Positions 1 through 11,620 of a stretch of DNA of 64,000 nucleotides are shown here, in pieces. How positions within the stretch are numbered: position 1 is the first letter of the stretch; each line of letters begins with the position of its first letter. This DNA is from Triparma columacea. Lineage: Eukaryota; Sar; Bolidophyceae; Parmales; Triparmaceae. Where the stretch lies: positions 5,829 to 69,828 of the forward strand of contig BRYA01000162.1 in NCBI GenBank assembly GCA_030267965.1. Reading direction: 5' to 3'. Made by a program: the position numbers and the translations under genes. The notes under the pieces are model-generated. The model made no database searches, was not told where the DNA came from, and saw only the letters and a list, made by a program, of their open reading frames with translations.

Positions 1-3000
1 GTTTAGTCCTGTCGTGTCTTCATACACACTCCAGCATATATTCTTTGCTCCAATTTCCTCCTTTTTCCAGACGCAGCTTGTCCTGAATTCTCTGTTTGAG
101 AATCCAGGAATGCCTAAATTTCTCTCACTCAAATAGAGTTGTGAGTGGTTGTTTAGCTTTTTAATCTCCTGCTTCACAACTCTCTTGTTTTTCAACCCAG
201 CTAGTTTCTCCCTCGAGTCCTTAGTGAATTCAAATGCTACACACTCTTCAAGAGAAGCGTCTATAACTGTCTCACCTACACCTGAAACAAGACTCTGGCC
301 TTCAATGTGCACTGACTTCATCTTGACCCCTGGGTCAGGACTCCTGAGATCTTCAAAGTGCTTACTATTTATGCACTTCTCGTAGAATTCCTTTCCCTTC
401 CTGATTGCATCCTTCTCCTCCTCAGAGTAATCTTGGCGCTCATTCTTGATGATGTTGGCAAGAGAGACCAGTGCAGCTTTATCAACCTCATCATCTTGCT
501 TGAAAGTTTCTTGAATCTCGTGTAAGATTTGCAGTTGCTTTGGAATTTTTTTCTCGACAACTTTTAGGGGGATGAAACCGCCAAAATCCAAGTGCTGTTT
601 GAAATCAAGCTTACATTGCGCTATCCCTCCTTCTTTGCTGATGTTGGTAGCTATAAGCAGTCCTCTGCCTTCTGCTCTGACTACATTTTTGATTTCTCCA
701 CCATAATCAATCTCATCGTCGCTTGGCCAAGAGCCAACAGAGATAATTTCATTTTCTTTCTTTTTCCATAGATTCCTGAAGACAAATTCTCTATTATTGA
801 TCAGCAAAGGAAGCTTCTTGACTGAGGCAACCAGCTTCTCATTTCTCCTTTGCACTCCCTTTCTTACTTCAAGCCGGGCAAGATCGCCAGCCTGGAAACC
901 AAGAGTATTCCTCTCCCTGCCACAGTACTCAAAGTACCAAGCTGCTGCCTCCTCTGCTGTGCAGTCTGCATGTCCGTAAGCTCTCCCGAGTGCAATGCTC
1001 CTTTGCCCTCTCTCCTGCTGCCTGTACTTGATCTCCATCTTCACTCCTTCATAAGGTGACTCAAGAGGCCCCCACCCTTCTTCATCCTCCCCACCAAAGA
1101 GCTCCTCCAACTCCCCAAACAACTTATTCTGGTCCTCCTCCAACTCAACCCCCTCCCTCATCCTCTCCACTAAGGCCCCCCTGACCTCAGCATCAACCTC
1201 CTTCCCGTTCCTTCTGAACTTCTCCTGCAACCTGTTGGCCTCAATAAGCTCATTCCTTGCAAGGTAGTCAATTGCTTTGTCCATCACTGCCTTTGGAAGA
1301 AGGCCAGTAAATTTCAGATTAAATGTTTGAACGCGTGTGACTCTACAAACATTTGGAGCAATCTCATTGAAGAAGTAGACACCTTTAGTCTCTGCTAGCA
1401 CAAATCCTTCCTTACTGAGGTCCTTGAAGCCTCCTCCAGGGCACTCTGTCAGTGGCACAAAAGCTAACATGTATGAAGTCCGCCCATTCTCAAGTTTGAC
1501 TTCCTTCCAAGAGAACCAGGATTCGAAGAGACGGTCTTTTGCTGGGTTAGGCATGTGTAATCCTTGGTGTTGATGGTGACTTCTAGTTCCATCAACATTT
1601 TGCTTAAAAACCCTAGGCAGATTGCCATTCTCCTTCAGATGCTTTCTTGCATAAGCGTAAGTCTCGCCTAAACTTAGCTCAGCCAGCATACCCTCTGCTG
1701 ACTTGTCCACAGTGACCCCATAGGCTCCCCACACGTTGTCCCCCTTTCTCCACAAGAACTTGTCCACCCCCTCCTTCAATGTCCCCTTGACTCTCTTCCC
1801 CTTTGTGAGAAATTCCTTCTCTAGCCTCCCAACCCTCTCCAACATTGCCTCCTCCTCTATTGTCAGAGGCGGTGCCCTTGGCATGACCTTCTCCACAAAG
1901 TGTCTTTTCCTCCTCTCATCAATGACAGAAGGCTGTCTGAACACATCCATTACTTCATTGAGAATTCCCTTCAATGAGATGTAGGTAGACTTGGTGTCGC
2001 TTTTCATGTCACTTTTGAGACTAGGGTGCGCAGCGCCCACACTCTTGAAACTAGGGCGCGCACTCTTGAAACTTGGGCGTGCACTCTTTGAGCTTTTGTT
2101 TGTGCTAATGCCAACTTCTGATTTCATCTCTGTTGCTCTCTCCTCTGCCTTGAGAGTTCCCACCATGGTGACTGCAGTTTGTCCAAACTCGAAATCTGTG
2201 AAGCTGAGCTCGCCCTTAATGACACCTCGCTTGACAGTCTTGGTATTTATTGACGCTAGAATTTCGACAAGCATCGCAGTTGCCTCATCAGAAAGGTCAT
2301 CCTCATCAAGGGGTGCCAACTCCATAATGTTCGTCGATTTGTCAGGAGATACGACTTTGACGTCAAGGAGAAATTCGACAAACTTATTCCAGCTGCTGTA
2401 GTGCTGCCAGTAGACGAGTCTGTGAACGACTCTTTCCTTTTCGTCATACTCCTGGAGAGTCTTCCTTCGGAATTTGCCCTGCTGGCAATCGGTGAGGAGA
2501 AAGTCAATGATCTTGTCGCGCTCATCGTGGAAGACACCAGCAAGCTCCATAACCTTCACATCGACACCATTAGAGTTGTCAATGAGGCCTTCAACGGCTC
2601 CTCTCTCCTCAAGAAGCTTGACAAGTTTGCCTTGTTCGAGACCAAGAGCTGCATAATTGATATCTACCGGGCCATGTATTGCAGAGGGTGTGTGATTGGA
2701 GCTGGAGAGGGGCTGCGGGGGGTCTTTATTCTTGACGGTGTTGTCAAGATCTGCTCTCATGGACTGAGCGGCAGTAGCGTGGCTGACAGTCGCAAGGCCG
2801 ACTGGCGTGCGGTCGGGAGTTGCGCACCCAACAGCAGGCGGTATAGCGCTTAGATTGCTCTCGCCCGCTATTCCATCGTTTAAGGGATTGTCAGAAATTT
2901 CGGCGTTGACATTTTCATATCCAGGTTGAAGATGAGGATGGCCAGAAATTTCTAGGGGTAGTTTTGGGGGAATTTTTGGTGAAAAAGGGTCAAAAAAAGG

Positions 3001-4239
3001 CAAGAATCTGAAACTCCCTCACAACGACTTCCAAGTCTCCCCTAAACAATCAAAATACCCTACTCTTCGTCTACAAGATATTGCAAACTTACCTCCTCTA
3101 GCATCCTCGTAAGTGCTTTTCGAGACTGCGAAGGGGACAACATTTTTGTAAAAGTGAGAAAAAACTACAAAGTTTCAACGCGCCCTCCCGCGACTCTTCA
3201 GCTCTCCCCTAGGGTATTAAAATGTATTTTTCTTTGCCGCCTCTCAACGCATAACTCACCTCGTCCCGCATCCTCGTGGCCGTTTTTAGAGTCTGCGGTT
3301 ATGGCGATTATGGTGTTTGTTAGTCAACATGAAGAGATTTCAACGCGTGCTCCTCGTTTCTGTGTACTGTAGCATATCAAGCGCCCCATGCGGTCGCCGG
3401 AGACGGAACCCATGCGGTTGCCGCAGAAGCGCCCCATGCGGTCGCCGCAGACGGAACCCATGCGGTCGCCGCAGAAGGAACCCACGCGGTCGCCGGAGAC
3501 GGATCCCATGCGGTCGCCGCAGACCGGCGCGCGCGCGCGTGCGCCGCGGCCGCCGCCCGTTGAGCTTGACGCCGACGGCCAGGCCCTCCGCGAACGGCTC
3601 CGCGCGTTCCGCACGCAGGCGGTGAGAAAAAACTGCAAAGTTTCAACACGTCCTCCCGCGACTCTCCTGCTCTCTCCTAGAGTATAAATATGTGATTTCT
3701 CTCTTCCGGCTCTCAGCGCTCAACTCACCTCGTCCGGCGTCCTCGAGAGAAATTTCAGATGCTGCAGAGGAAACGACAAAGAGGGGGAAAGTGAGCAAAA
3801 GTGGCAAACTTCATCTTGTCCTCCGACACATCTCTGGCCCTCTACTGAAGTATAAAAATGTTCTTTTCCTCCTCGAGCGCCCGACGCTTACTCACCTCGT
3901 CTGGCTTCCCCATGATCATTTTCAGAGTCTGTCGGGTGTTGGCGATAATGATGTTTTTTTGAGATTTTTGATAACATTTCAACACGCTCCTCAACCATCT
4001 CTCCTATGTTCACAGATATAGATGATTGGCGCTCTTCCAACTTCACCCCCGACGCAAAACTCACCTTGTCCGGCGTCTTCATGAGGCCTATCAACACCCG
4101 ATGTTGAGATAATTGTCCTGTCACTGCCTATATTAGGTTCGCAGGGTCGATTCTCAGACACTGAGGCACTGACTTGTGGCATATTAGTCTCCTCTACGCC
4201 CTCTTCGCTCCCCCCTCGGGGTTCATTCTCCACGTCCAT
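1..4239 (-). CDS. START-like multidomain protein, 3' end outside window
   Basis: Minus-strand exons: 4239..4065, four 33-nt microexons (3928..3896, 3761..3729, 3292..3260, 3125..3093), then one exon from 2951 that stays open to base 1. All junctions are GT-AG and phase 1. The big exon (about 980 residues) starts with a charged region, then shows repeated lipid-transfer-like (START-fold) modules: around 1950-1300 (WGAYGVTVDKS, then RVQTFNLKFTG), around 1080-600 (GPLESPYEGVKM, with AWYFEYCGRER) and a third beginning near 320 (DPGVKMKSV). Repeated START-like proteins are common in algae, but the function here is unknown. The start is uncertain: the frame is open back to an ATG at 4476, and a donor-like site near 4675 suggests a 5' UTR exon. 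The family call rests on motif resemblance only; the open frame itself is certain. Confidence 0.7.
3093..4087 (-). repeat. tandem ~167-bp repeat carrying 33-nt microexons
   Basis: A unit of about 167 bp is repeated. Each copy ends in an 11-codon exon flanked by an AG acceptor and a GTGAG/GTAAG donor. Copies lie at 3928..3896, 3761..3729, 3292..3260 and 3125..3093; the degenerate first copy is fused to the end of exon 1 (4087..4065). Introns are 134-141 nt, except the one holding the GC-rich insert (436 nt). Phase-1 translations are DSENDHGEARR, ASEISLEDAGR, DSKNGHEDAGR and VSKSTYEDARG. The Ala codon varies synonymously (GCC, GCC, GCG, GCT), which supports this frame. The introns are also similar to one another, so exon and intron were duplicated together. 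Confidence 0.8.
3377..3621. repeat. GC-rich 24-bp minisatellite insert in an intron
   Basis: Roughly six imperfect 24-bp copies (core CCCATGCGGTCGCCGCAGA) are followed by a GC-rich tail ending just before GTGAGA at 3622. The block interrupts one 167-bp repeat unit, making that intron about 302 bp longer than its siblings. Base composition is far richer in GC than the surrounding intron. On the plus strand the tail reads as a protein-like stretch (LDADGQALRERLRAF) that ends at a donor-like GTGAGA, so it may be a captured exon piece. No function is assigned. Confidence 0.7.
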
Positions 4240-4479
4240 GTGCGGTTGCTCAACTCGTGTTGTATCTTGGAATCTGAGCGGTGGGTGTACGGATCGGTGA
4301 AGGTTAGAAGAGTGTATAAGCTTGACGATTTTGAAAGTCAATACGAAAACGACAGGCCCGGCGTTGAGACCACCATTGGGACGTTTGACCAACTGCAGAG
4401 TGTCGGAGTGTAGAGACCATGGGAAATCTCTCGGCTCCCTGGTCATTTCGGTGACATCTTGTGACCGCCCCGTCATCCG

Positions 4480-5464
4480 ATGTAGTTAGATCCTGGAAAT
4501 CTTGAAGTAAATCAACGTTGAGGCCATACAGGAGATGTCAGATCCTGGTTGTGAAATCCAACATCGGGAGAGAGGATCGTCTTAAGAAAAATTGTTTGGG
4601 ACTCATGCCCATTTTCGCCCATTTTGTGCGGAGGTACATCGTCAAGCCCATCTCTGGTACGATTAAAGCTACTTACCCAGGGACGCTCAGTGTGAGGTGA
4701 AGTTCTCTGCTGTTTATGCCCAACGAAGCCCTCCCTGAAATGACCGAAATCTGGTCTGCTCCGGAATTGTTTTTTAGTCTAATTCGAAGCTAATATTCAG
4801 CAATTCCTAAAACGCTTCTCCCAGAATCCTAAAAACGGGTAAGCGGATACCGTACAACCCTACCTACACGTCCCGGCCCCCAGAATTTCCAAAAGGTTAG
4901 TTGAGGGTTTAGGAAGGAGGGTGGGTTTGTTGGAAAGCTTCCTCCTCTCACGTTTGCTTATTATAACTTATTATAATTTTAGAACGAGACTTATACATTC
5001 TCTTTTTTTTAAATGCCTTCTTACATGTCGGCATAACGTCCTATTTCTATGTCCTTCCCCTCCTCTCCCTTCTTCCATGACCTGGGTGATTAAGATATGA
5101 AGAAGAACGTGCAAAGCGTGAATATTACGGCTTTTTGCTAATAATGTACTTAGTTTTTATCCACTTACGCCCCTGACACTGCACGCCTCTCATTCTAGGT
5201 TCAGGAGTGGCATTTGGTTTTTCTCCAATCTCCAGAACCAATGATGCCAAGTGCACTTGTTAACTTTGCCAAAAGTCCTTCATTAGTAAAAACAAAGCCC
5301 CATCTCTATATTTAGTCGCCATAGATACCCCCTATCTACTCAATTTCCCTAATACCTATCTCCGATCCCGTTAATCAATCCCGTAACCTCTCCACCACCA
5401 GTTAGAAAATTCTAACATCATCAGGAAGTTCTCGAAGGAGCAGTCCCTCACCCAAAAAACCATC
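4480..5464. other. intergenic region, no gene recognised
   Basis: No coherent coding sequence was found. A donor-like site on the minus strand near 4675 (CCCTGG then GTAAGT) may end an untranslated first exon of the START-like gene. The right-hand part should contain the EngA promoter, but no clear TATA box is visible. Confidence 0.4.
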
Positions 5465-7741
5465 ATGAGAAGCATCAAAGCCTTTCCGTGCTTCGCTTGT
5501 GCAATTTTTGTCTTCCTTTCACTCTCCGTGAGTGCATTTAAGTTCCCCTTCACGATCATGCCAACAAGAAATGATCCACATTCTGCTCTTTACTCTCTCG
5601 AGGAGCCCCCATCATCCCCTGCCTCGTCCCCGGCGTTCTCCTCCCCTCTCCCCTCATCTCGATCCCCTAAATCCCAGCTCCCTCTGCGTGTCTACCACGC
5701 CAGTGGCCCTCGCAAGAAGCCAACTATTGCTGTAATTGGTCGTCCTAACGTTGGAAAGTCTGCCCTCGTTAACCGCCTCGCCGGGACCCAGTCCGGCGGA
5801 GCCATCGTCGCGGACGAGTCCGGGATAACCAGGGACAGGACGTACAGGGTGGGGGAGTTCATGAACAAGAAGTTCCAGATTGTTGACACTGGGGGGCTGG
5901 TGTTTGATGACAAGGAGGTGAGATTGCGGAGGACGGGAGGAAAGTGGTGTGGCGACGATACTAGGGGGGCACCCCGGCCCTCTCACCTCGCAATCTTAAC
6001 CCCCCCCCTCCTTTCTGTCGTCGCTGCTCTCCTCTCAATCACAGGGACTCTTCATGGCTCAAATCAAGGAGCAGGCCATGATTGCCATTTCGGAGTCCTC
6101 CGCGGTGGTCCTCGTGGCGGACGGGATGACGGGCCTCACCTCGATGGACTTGGACCTTGCTGAATTTTTGAGGAGGGAGGTGAGGATCGACAATAGCAGT
6201 TGAAGCAGCTCCCGCTCGTAGCGCCGCTCCTGCTCGTTGCGTTGATCCTGCTCGTTGCGCCGCTCCTCTCCTCGATCGCTCGCCTTTGTAATCTAACTAA
6301 CGCAACCCTCTCCACGGCTCGCTTCGCTTGCCGGCGCAGGTTCTCAAGAGGGGCATCCCCGTTCGTGTCGCAGTGAACAAGTGCGAGTCTGAGAAGACTG
6401 GGCAAGCTTCCGCCGCTGAGTTCTGGAAGCTGGGCCTCGGCGAGCCCAACGCCGTGAGCGCCATCCACGGGGTCGGGACGGCGGAGCTGTTGGAGGGGGT
6501 CTTCGAGGATATCGAGAGGCTGGAGGGGGCGGGGAAGCAGGGGGTTCAGGTTGAAGAGAGGGACAAGGAGGTGGAAGATTTCCTCATGGATTACGGGATC
6601 GGAGGGGACGATGCGAAGGGCGACGATGACGGCTTCAACCAACTCTCAAAGAGGGAGCAGCGGAAGGTCGCCCGTATGAAGGACAGGTGAGAACGGCGAT
6701 GCACACAATTCTTACAACCTCCGCCTAACCCTCATGGCAACTAACCCTCTTCGGTCGTCGCCCCATTCGTCCTCTCCCCTCTTTCCTCTCCCCCGCAGCC
6801 TCGACGAAGAGTACGACCTCGACGATGAGATGATCAACATTGCAATCATAGGTCGTCCCAACGTCGGAAAGTCCAGCCTCCTGAACAGAATATTCGGGTC
6901 CAACAGGGCTATCGTGTCCGACATCGCCGGGACGACCCGCGACTCAATCGACGCCATAATGGAGCGACCCTCCGGGTCCGAAGACGTTCCCCCCACCCTC
7001 TACCGCTTCATTGACACCGCCGGCATCCGCAAGAAGGGTAAGGTAGACTTTGGTCCAGAGTTCTTCATGGTCAACCGGGCCCTCAGGGCCATCAGGAGGT
7101 CGGACGTCGTGCTCCTAGTCCTTGACGCCACGAAGGGGGTAAGCGAGCAGGACAGGATCCTGGCCCAGAAGATCTCGGACGACGGTCGCGCCTGCGTTAT
7201 CGTCTGCAACAAGTGGGACGCTGTCGTTGACAAGGACGAGTCCACCTACGACAAGTCGGTAAAGTACGTCAGGGAGGAGCTCCCCCAGGTCCGGTGGGCC
7301 CCCATCCTCTTCGTTTCAGCCGAGAGCGGCCAGCGGGTCCAGAAGCTTTACTCTGCGATAGACGAGGCCGTGGAGGCACACAGGAAGAGGTTCACGACGG
7401 CAACGCTCAACGAGGTACTGAGGGACGCGGTGTCTTGGCAGCCCCCACCGGCGAAGAGGTCGGGGGCGGCGGCTAAGATATACTACTGCAACCAGGTGTC
7501 CTCCAGACCCCCCACCGTCGTGGTGTTCTGCTCCAGCCCGGAGTTGGTGAACGATAACTACAAGAGGTACCTCGACAGGAAGTTCAGGGAGAGCCTAACG
7601 GGTTGGACTTCCACTCCTGTGAGGTGGGTCTTCAGGGGGAGGAGGGTTAGGGACGTGTGGAGGGCAGGACAGGGGATGATGGGGGGGGATCCGGGGGACG
7701 GGGGGTCAGGGAACAACTACCCTAAACCTCACGCTGGGTAA
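5465..7741 (+). CDS. engA: Der/EngA-type GTPase, plastid-targeted
   Basis: Exons 5465..5917, 6045..6179, 6340..6686 and 6799..7741 give 625 residues. Der/EngA is a tandem GTPase for assembly of the large subunit of bacterial-type ribosomes. The N-terminus is a hydrophobic signal peptide ending in VSAFKFP, like the ASAFAP motif of proteins entering secondary plastids, then a Ser/Pro-rich linker. GTPase 1: [14 protein letters not shown]4 NKCE. GTPase 2: [21 protein letters not shown]-terminal KH-like domain follows ([12 protein letters not shown] to WVFRGRRV). Introns start GTGAG; intron 2 carries the GCTCGCTTCGC motif before its acceptor. Targeting to the plastid rather than the mitochondrion is inferred from the bipartite leader. 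Confidence 0.93.
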
Positions 7742-8210
7742 AGGGGGGGGAGGGGGGGGGAGGGGGGTAGGGAGAGGGAGGAGGATATGTTACAATGAAG
7801 AAGTGTGGTTGTGTGGTCCGTTGTTATCTACTACTACAAAAATAGACTTAAGAATTCCTGGATGTCCATGTGTATTACTTCAAATTGCTTATTTTTTACC
7901 ACTTTTGAAGCAAAAACATTAAGCAATCCCAGTTCAAACCCAGAAATTCTTTTTACTGCAGGGGAGGGCATTGATTGCGAAAATTGCGATTAGCGTGAGA
8001 ATGAACAATTTCATATTTCTCCAACCTAATTTTGTCCCTCTCCTCTCGTCCAGATCTCGACTCCAAGAAGAAACTTTTTCAGAGGTGGACTCCAATATTA
8101 GCACCTACACGACACTTCTGACTAAGTGAAGTACCTTCAAGGCTTTGGTGATAAGTTTCACATCGTAATTTGCCGCTATAAACTCACATTCGGGATAGGT
8201 TCGCTCAAAA
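7742..8210. other. intergenic, G-run and candidate TATA box
   Basis: A G-rich low-complexity run follows the EngA stop (7742-7770). The rest is AT-rich without a convincing gene. TATAAA at 8177-8182, 28 bp before the ATG at 8211, is a candidate promoter element for the ankyrin-MYND gene, although that close spacing would imply a very short leader. Confidence 0.4.
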
Positions 8211-9425
8211 ATGACATCACAATCAGAGGAACAATCGTCACACAATTTATCAGAGACCACAAATGTGACAGTACATAGTTTGGACGATTTGACAGACGGT
8301 CAGCAGTTATGCTTAGATTGGGCTGGTAAGCAAGACTGGGATCGCATCAAGGGGTATGCCAAGGAACATGGTCCTGAGGTTTTGTTAGGCGTTTATACAG
8401 TGCTTGTTGATGAGAAATTGAGGGTAGCTTCAGTCCTCACCGCCGCCTCTCTTCACGATAATGTTGATATGGTCAAGCTTGCCTTAGAGGCTGGCTTCGA
8501 CAACAAGGAAGCCATGTACATGGCCGCACATTCGTCAATGACGAATAGTGACAATTCAACGATCTTGAGATTGCTCTTAGAACATGGACTTGACCCTAAT
8601 ATGGACCTACGAGTCGAAGGGGTGGTGGACTACTTTTCCAACCTTTTGATGCTTGCTGCTGAATGGGGACACATTGATCAGGCCATAGCACTTCTCGATC
8701 ATGGAGCAAATGTGAACAAGACAGTGGTTCACGATAATGAATATATTGATTCACCACTTACTTGTACTACGGATTATGGAGCACACGACATATGCAGACT
8801 GTTTCTCACGCGCGGTGCTATTCCAACCACCAACGACGTGGATACTGTGTTTGGTTATTGCCTCCAGGCGTGCAAAGGAGAACACCCTAACCTTAGTAGA
8901 GATGTCGCAATAAAGATGTTCACAACATTTCTTCATCTCGGAAAGCCCGATTCCGACGTAGTTCAAGACAAATTCAATCATTTCAAGGATTACTATCACG
9001 ATCCTACAATCACCAACATCACGAAACACTACCTTCAAGGCCGTCCCTTCTGCTGCTTCATTTGCGAGGCTCTAACCGCCAAGGAGCGTGACAAGCTCCT
9101 AATGTGTCCCTGCCGCAACGTCGCCTACTGTTCGAAGGGTTGCCAGGTCAAGCACTGGAGGGAACACAAGGTGCAGTGCACGGGACCACTGAACGAAAGG
9201 GGGGAGAGTGAGGCAATGGTCAAGAAAAGATCCAAGACAGGGAAAGGGATTAAGGGGGGAGGAGAGGATGTGGGAGTAGCCGAAGCAGCAGGAGCAGTAG
9301 CCGAACCAGCAGGAGCAGTAACCGAAGCAGCAGGAGCAGTAGCCGAAGCAGCAGGAGCAGTTGCGACGGGGAAGAATGGCAAGAAGGGGAAGAAGGGGAA
9401 GAAGGGTAGGGGTAAGAAGAAGTGA
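8211..9425 (+). CDS. ankyrin repeat protein with C-terminal MYND zinc finger
   Basis: Single-exon gene of 404 residues. Residues about 60-200 contain ankyrin-type helices (HDNVDMVKLALEAG, LLEHGLDPN, GHIDQAIALLDHGANVN). Residues about 283-324 form a MYND zinc finger: CCFICEA, CPCRNVAYCSKGCQ, HWREHKVQC, with the expected Cys/His order. The tail is low-complexity: four seven-residue Ala-rich repeats (VAEAAGA type), then a Lys/Gly tail. MYND fingers bind short proline motifs in protein-protein contacts; ankyrin-MYND proteins are abundant in algae and mostly uncharacterised. The ATG at 8211 is the first in frame and lies just after a TATA-like box. Confidence 0.88.
   Translation: MTSQSEEQSSHNLSETTNVTVHSLDDLTDGQQLCLDWAGKQDWDRIKGYAKEHGPEVLLGVYTVLVDEKLRVASVLTAASLHDNVDMVKLALEAGFDNKEAMYMAAHSSMTNSDNSTILRLLLEHGLDPNMDLRVEGVVDYFSNLLMLAAEWGHIDQAIALLDHGANVNKTVVHDNEYIDSPLTCTTDYGAHDICRLFLTRGAIPTTNDVDTVFGYCLQACKGEHPNLSRDVAIKMFTTFLHLGKPDSDVVQDKFNHFKDYYHDPTITNITKHYLQGRPFCCFICEALTAKERDKLLMCPCRNVAYCSKGCQVKHWREHKVQCTGPLNERGESEAMVKKRSKTGKGIKGGGEDVGVAEAAGAVAEPAGAVTEAAGAVAEAAGAVATGKNGKKGKKGKKGRGKKK
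9282..9366 (+). repeat. in-frame 21-bp repeat in the ankyrin-MYND gene
   Basis: Four 21-bp copies (about AGCCGAAGCAGCAGGAGCAG) encode VAEAAGA-type heptads near the C-terminus. One copy has Pro and one has Thr at a variable place. Confidence 0.75.
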
Positions 9426-9651
9426 ACGAAACAATCAATACAGTAAAGCGGCGGCTATAAGCAATATTTCAGAATTCGATGTAAAAAAAAAACCCAAAGG
9501 AGGTTCTTCTTTTCGCCAGTAATATTGATACACTACGCCCTTTAAACCTCCCCCCCCCCCAATAAAGCACCCTAACATTAGCCCTCCCCCTCCCTCATCC
9601 CCCCCACCTCCCCTTTCCCTCTTCTCCCATTCTCTCCCCAATGTAATAACC

Positions 9652-11233
9652 TTACGCAAAGTAGTCCAGACTACCTTTTTTCTTCGCACTAACCACGCTG
9701 ATAGCTTCGATAAAGTCTTCATGCATGATAACCGTCCCTTCCCTCCTCAGCGCCAGCATGCCCGCTTCCACGCAGACCGCCTTCAGCTGCGCGCCGTTGA
9801 AGTCATCGCATGATCGAGCGAGCTCATCGAAGACTACGTCATCACCTACGTTCATTTTACGCGAGTGTATCTTCATGACTTGAGCCCTCGCTGACTCACT
9901 CGGGTGAGGGAGCTCGATTTTCCTGTCGAGTCTCCCTGATCTAAGTAGCGCTGGGTCTAGGACGTCGGGTCTGTTTGTTGCTGCGATGACTTTGATCATA
10001 TCGTTGCTGCTGAAACCGTCAAGCTGACTTAACAGTTCGAGCATGGTCCTCTGAACCTCCCTGTCCCCGGACTGGTCACCACCGAATCTCTTAGTCCCGA
10101 TAGCGTCGAGTTCATCAATGAAGATAATAGCACCCTTCCTATCCCCCTCCTTAATCTTCTCCCTCGCAAGCTCAAACGCGTCCCTGATCAACTTCGCACC
10201 GTCCCCGATGAACATTTGCACAAGTTGCGGTCCCGCCAACTTCAGGAAAATCGCGTCCGTCTGGTTCGCGCACGCCCTAGCCAATAAGGTTTTCCCCGTC
10301 CCCGGTGGTCCGTGCAGGAGTACCCCTTTAGGTGGTTTTATGCCTATGCTGTCGAACATGTCCTTGTGAGTCATGGGTAGGACGATGGCCTCGATTAGCT
10401 CTTGGATCTGCTTGTCGCAGCCACCGATGTCACTGTACTCCTCCGTCGGCCTCTCGTCGACCTCCATGGCCTTCACCCTTGAGTCGTACTCCGCCGGGAG
10501 CTTCTCGAGGATCAGGTAGCTGTCCTTGTTCGTACCTACCATGTCGGAGGGCTTGAGATCATCGACGTCGACGAGGCCGGGGATGGGGAGGTAGATGGTC
10601 TGCCTGGTGGAGGTGCGTACGACCGCAGACTTTGTCTTCCTCATGGCGTCTGCGTCTGTGGCGGCGCCGTCCTCCTCCTCCTTCTCTAGGCCGTCCTCAG
10701 CGTCAGCATCGAGGATCTCGACGACGTTGGCAACGAGGTAAGGGAGCTGCTTGTTTACCTTGACCTTCTCGAGGTTCTCCTTGATCTTGTCCTTCTGGTT
10801 GGCCGACTCGTGGTTGATGCGCTGGACGTCCGAACGCATTATGCGGATGTCGTTGTCGAGGAGGCGGATCCTGGTGCGGATGTCGTCGTTGGACATGCTG
10901 TTGATCTCTGAGTCCACTGGGTCGTCATCTCCCCAGACTGTGTTGTGTGTTTGTGAGTGTGTTTGGGTGTGTTTGGGTGTGTGTGTATTTGGGTTAGTAT
11001 GTGTATATGGGTGTGAGTACGTGTATATGTGTGTATGTCTATAACGCGGTGTATGAGGTAATAGAATTCAAAAAAGCAAATGAGAGTCCGGAAGAGTGGG
11101 ATTATATTTCTGATAGATTAGAATTGATATACACTACATACAGGAGTATACACTGATATAAACACTTACTATCCTCTCCCTCAAGATCAGGAGCAGCCGC
11201 TGTGCTTTCTAAGTCTTCATTAGCTGGTGGCAT
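9652..11233 (-). CDS. RPT5: 26S proteasome regulatory ATPase RPT5 (subunit 6A)
   Basis: Exons 11233..11170 and 10937..9652 give 449 residues. Exon 1 ([15 protein letters not shown]) ends at GTAAGT in phase 1 and joins TC-TGG-GGA at 10937, giving an acidic N-terminus before MSNDDIRTR. The large exon alone has no ATG at its 5' end (the first codon of the open frame near 10917 is GTG), which supports the join. Features: N-terminal coiled coil, OB region, Walker A GPPGTGKT, Walker [12 protein letters not shown], sensor [10 protein letters not shown] and arginine finger region [10 protein letters not shown]. The C-terminus DYFA resembles the HbYX tail (YYA) that docks RPT5 into the 20S core. RPT5 is one of six ATPases that unfold ubiquitinated substrates in cytosol and nucleus. 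It lies head-to-head with the GGTase beta gene. Confidence 0.96.
10942..11040. repeat. TG/CA-rich tract in the RPT5 intron
   Basis: Most of the 232-nt RPT5 intron near its acceptor is TG-rich on the plus strand (TGTGTTTGTGAGTG, GTATATGTGTGTATG). It supplies the CA-rich acceptor context on the coding strand. Confidence 0.8.
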
Positions 11234-11620
11234 GATAAAATGGAAAGGAGAGCCAAATTTATTTGGGATCCGGGAAGAAAACTTGGGAGCTGAAAGTCAA
11301 GCTTTTGTCCCTCAAACACTTTCTACACTTTCTATAATTTCGATATGGCAAAGAAGCGTGCTTATGCGCCCGAGTCAGCCCCTAAAACCTCGCAACTTGT
11401 TGGCGATGTAAAGTCTTAGGGCAGGACAGGGGTTAAAAGAAGGATTCAAGCTCTCTAGATACGTTCAGAGACCTTGCTGGGCGCCCAGCCCAAACGTTAG
11501 GGACTTGCTTGAGCGATTTGAGAATTTCCCGGAGAGTCTCTGGTGACAGTCAAAAATTTTTGTCTTTCTCCTTCCTTTCCTCCCTCCTTCCTTCAAACCG
11601 AGCAAATATCAAAATATAGA
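11234..11620. promoter_or_regulatory. divergent intergenic region, RPT5 / GGTase beta
   Basis: The 387 bp between two opposing start codons must carry both promoters. No TATA box or known operator is recognised. The right end is C/T-rich (TTTCTCCTTCCTTTCC), as expected of a 5' UTR. Confidence 0.4.

Noticed and set aside
1991..2853. Plus-strand frames of 136 and 150 codons over the START-like gene
   Set aside because: The minus strand is open without a stop from 2951 to base 1 with conserved-looking domains; the plus frames are its shadow.
3324..3687. Overlapping frames on both strands in the GC-rich repeat
   Set aside because: GC-rich repeats lack stops in most frames; nothing but the short LDADGQALRERLRAF piece looks protein-like, so no gene was called.
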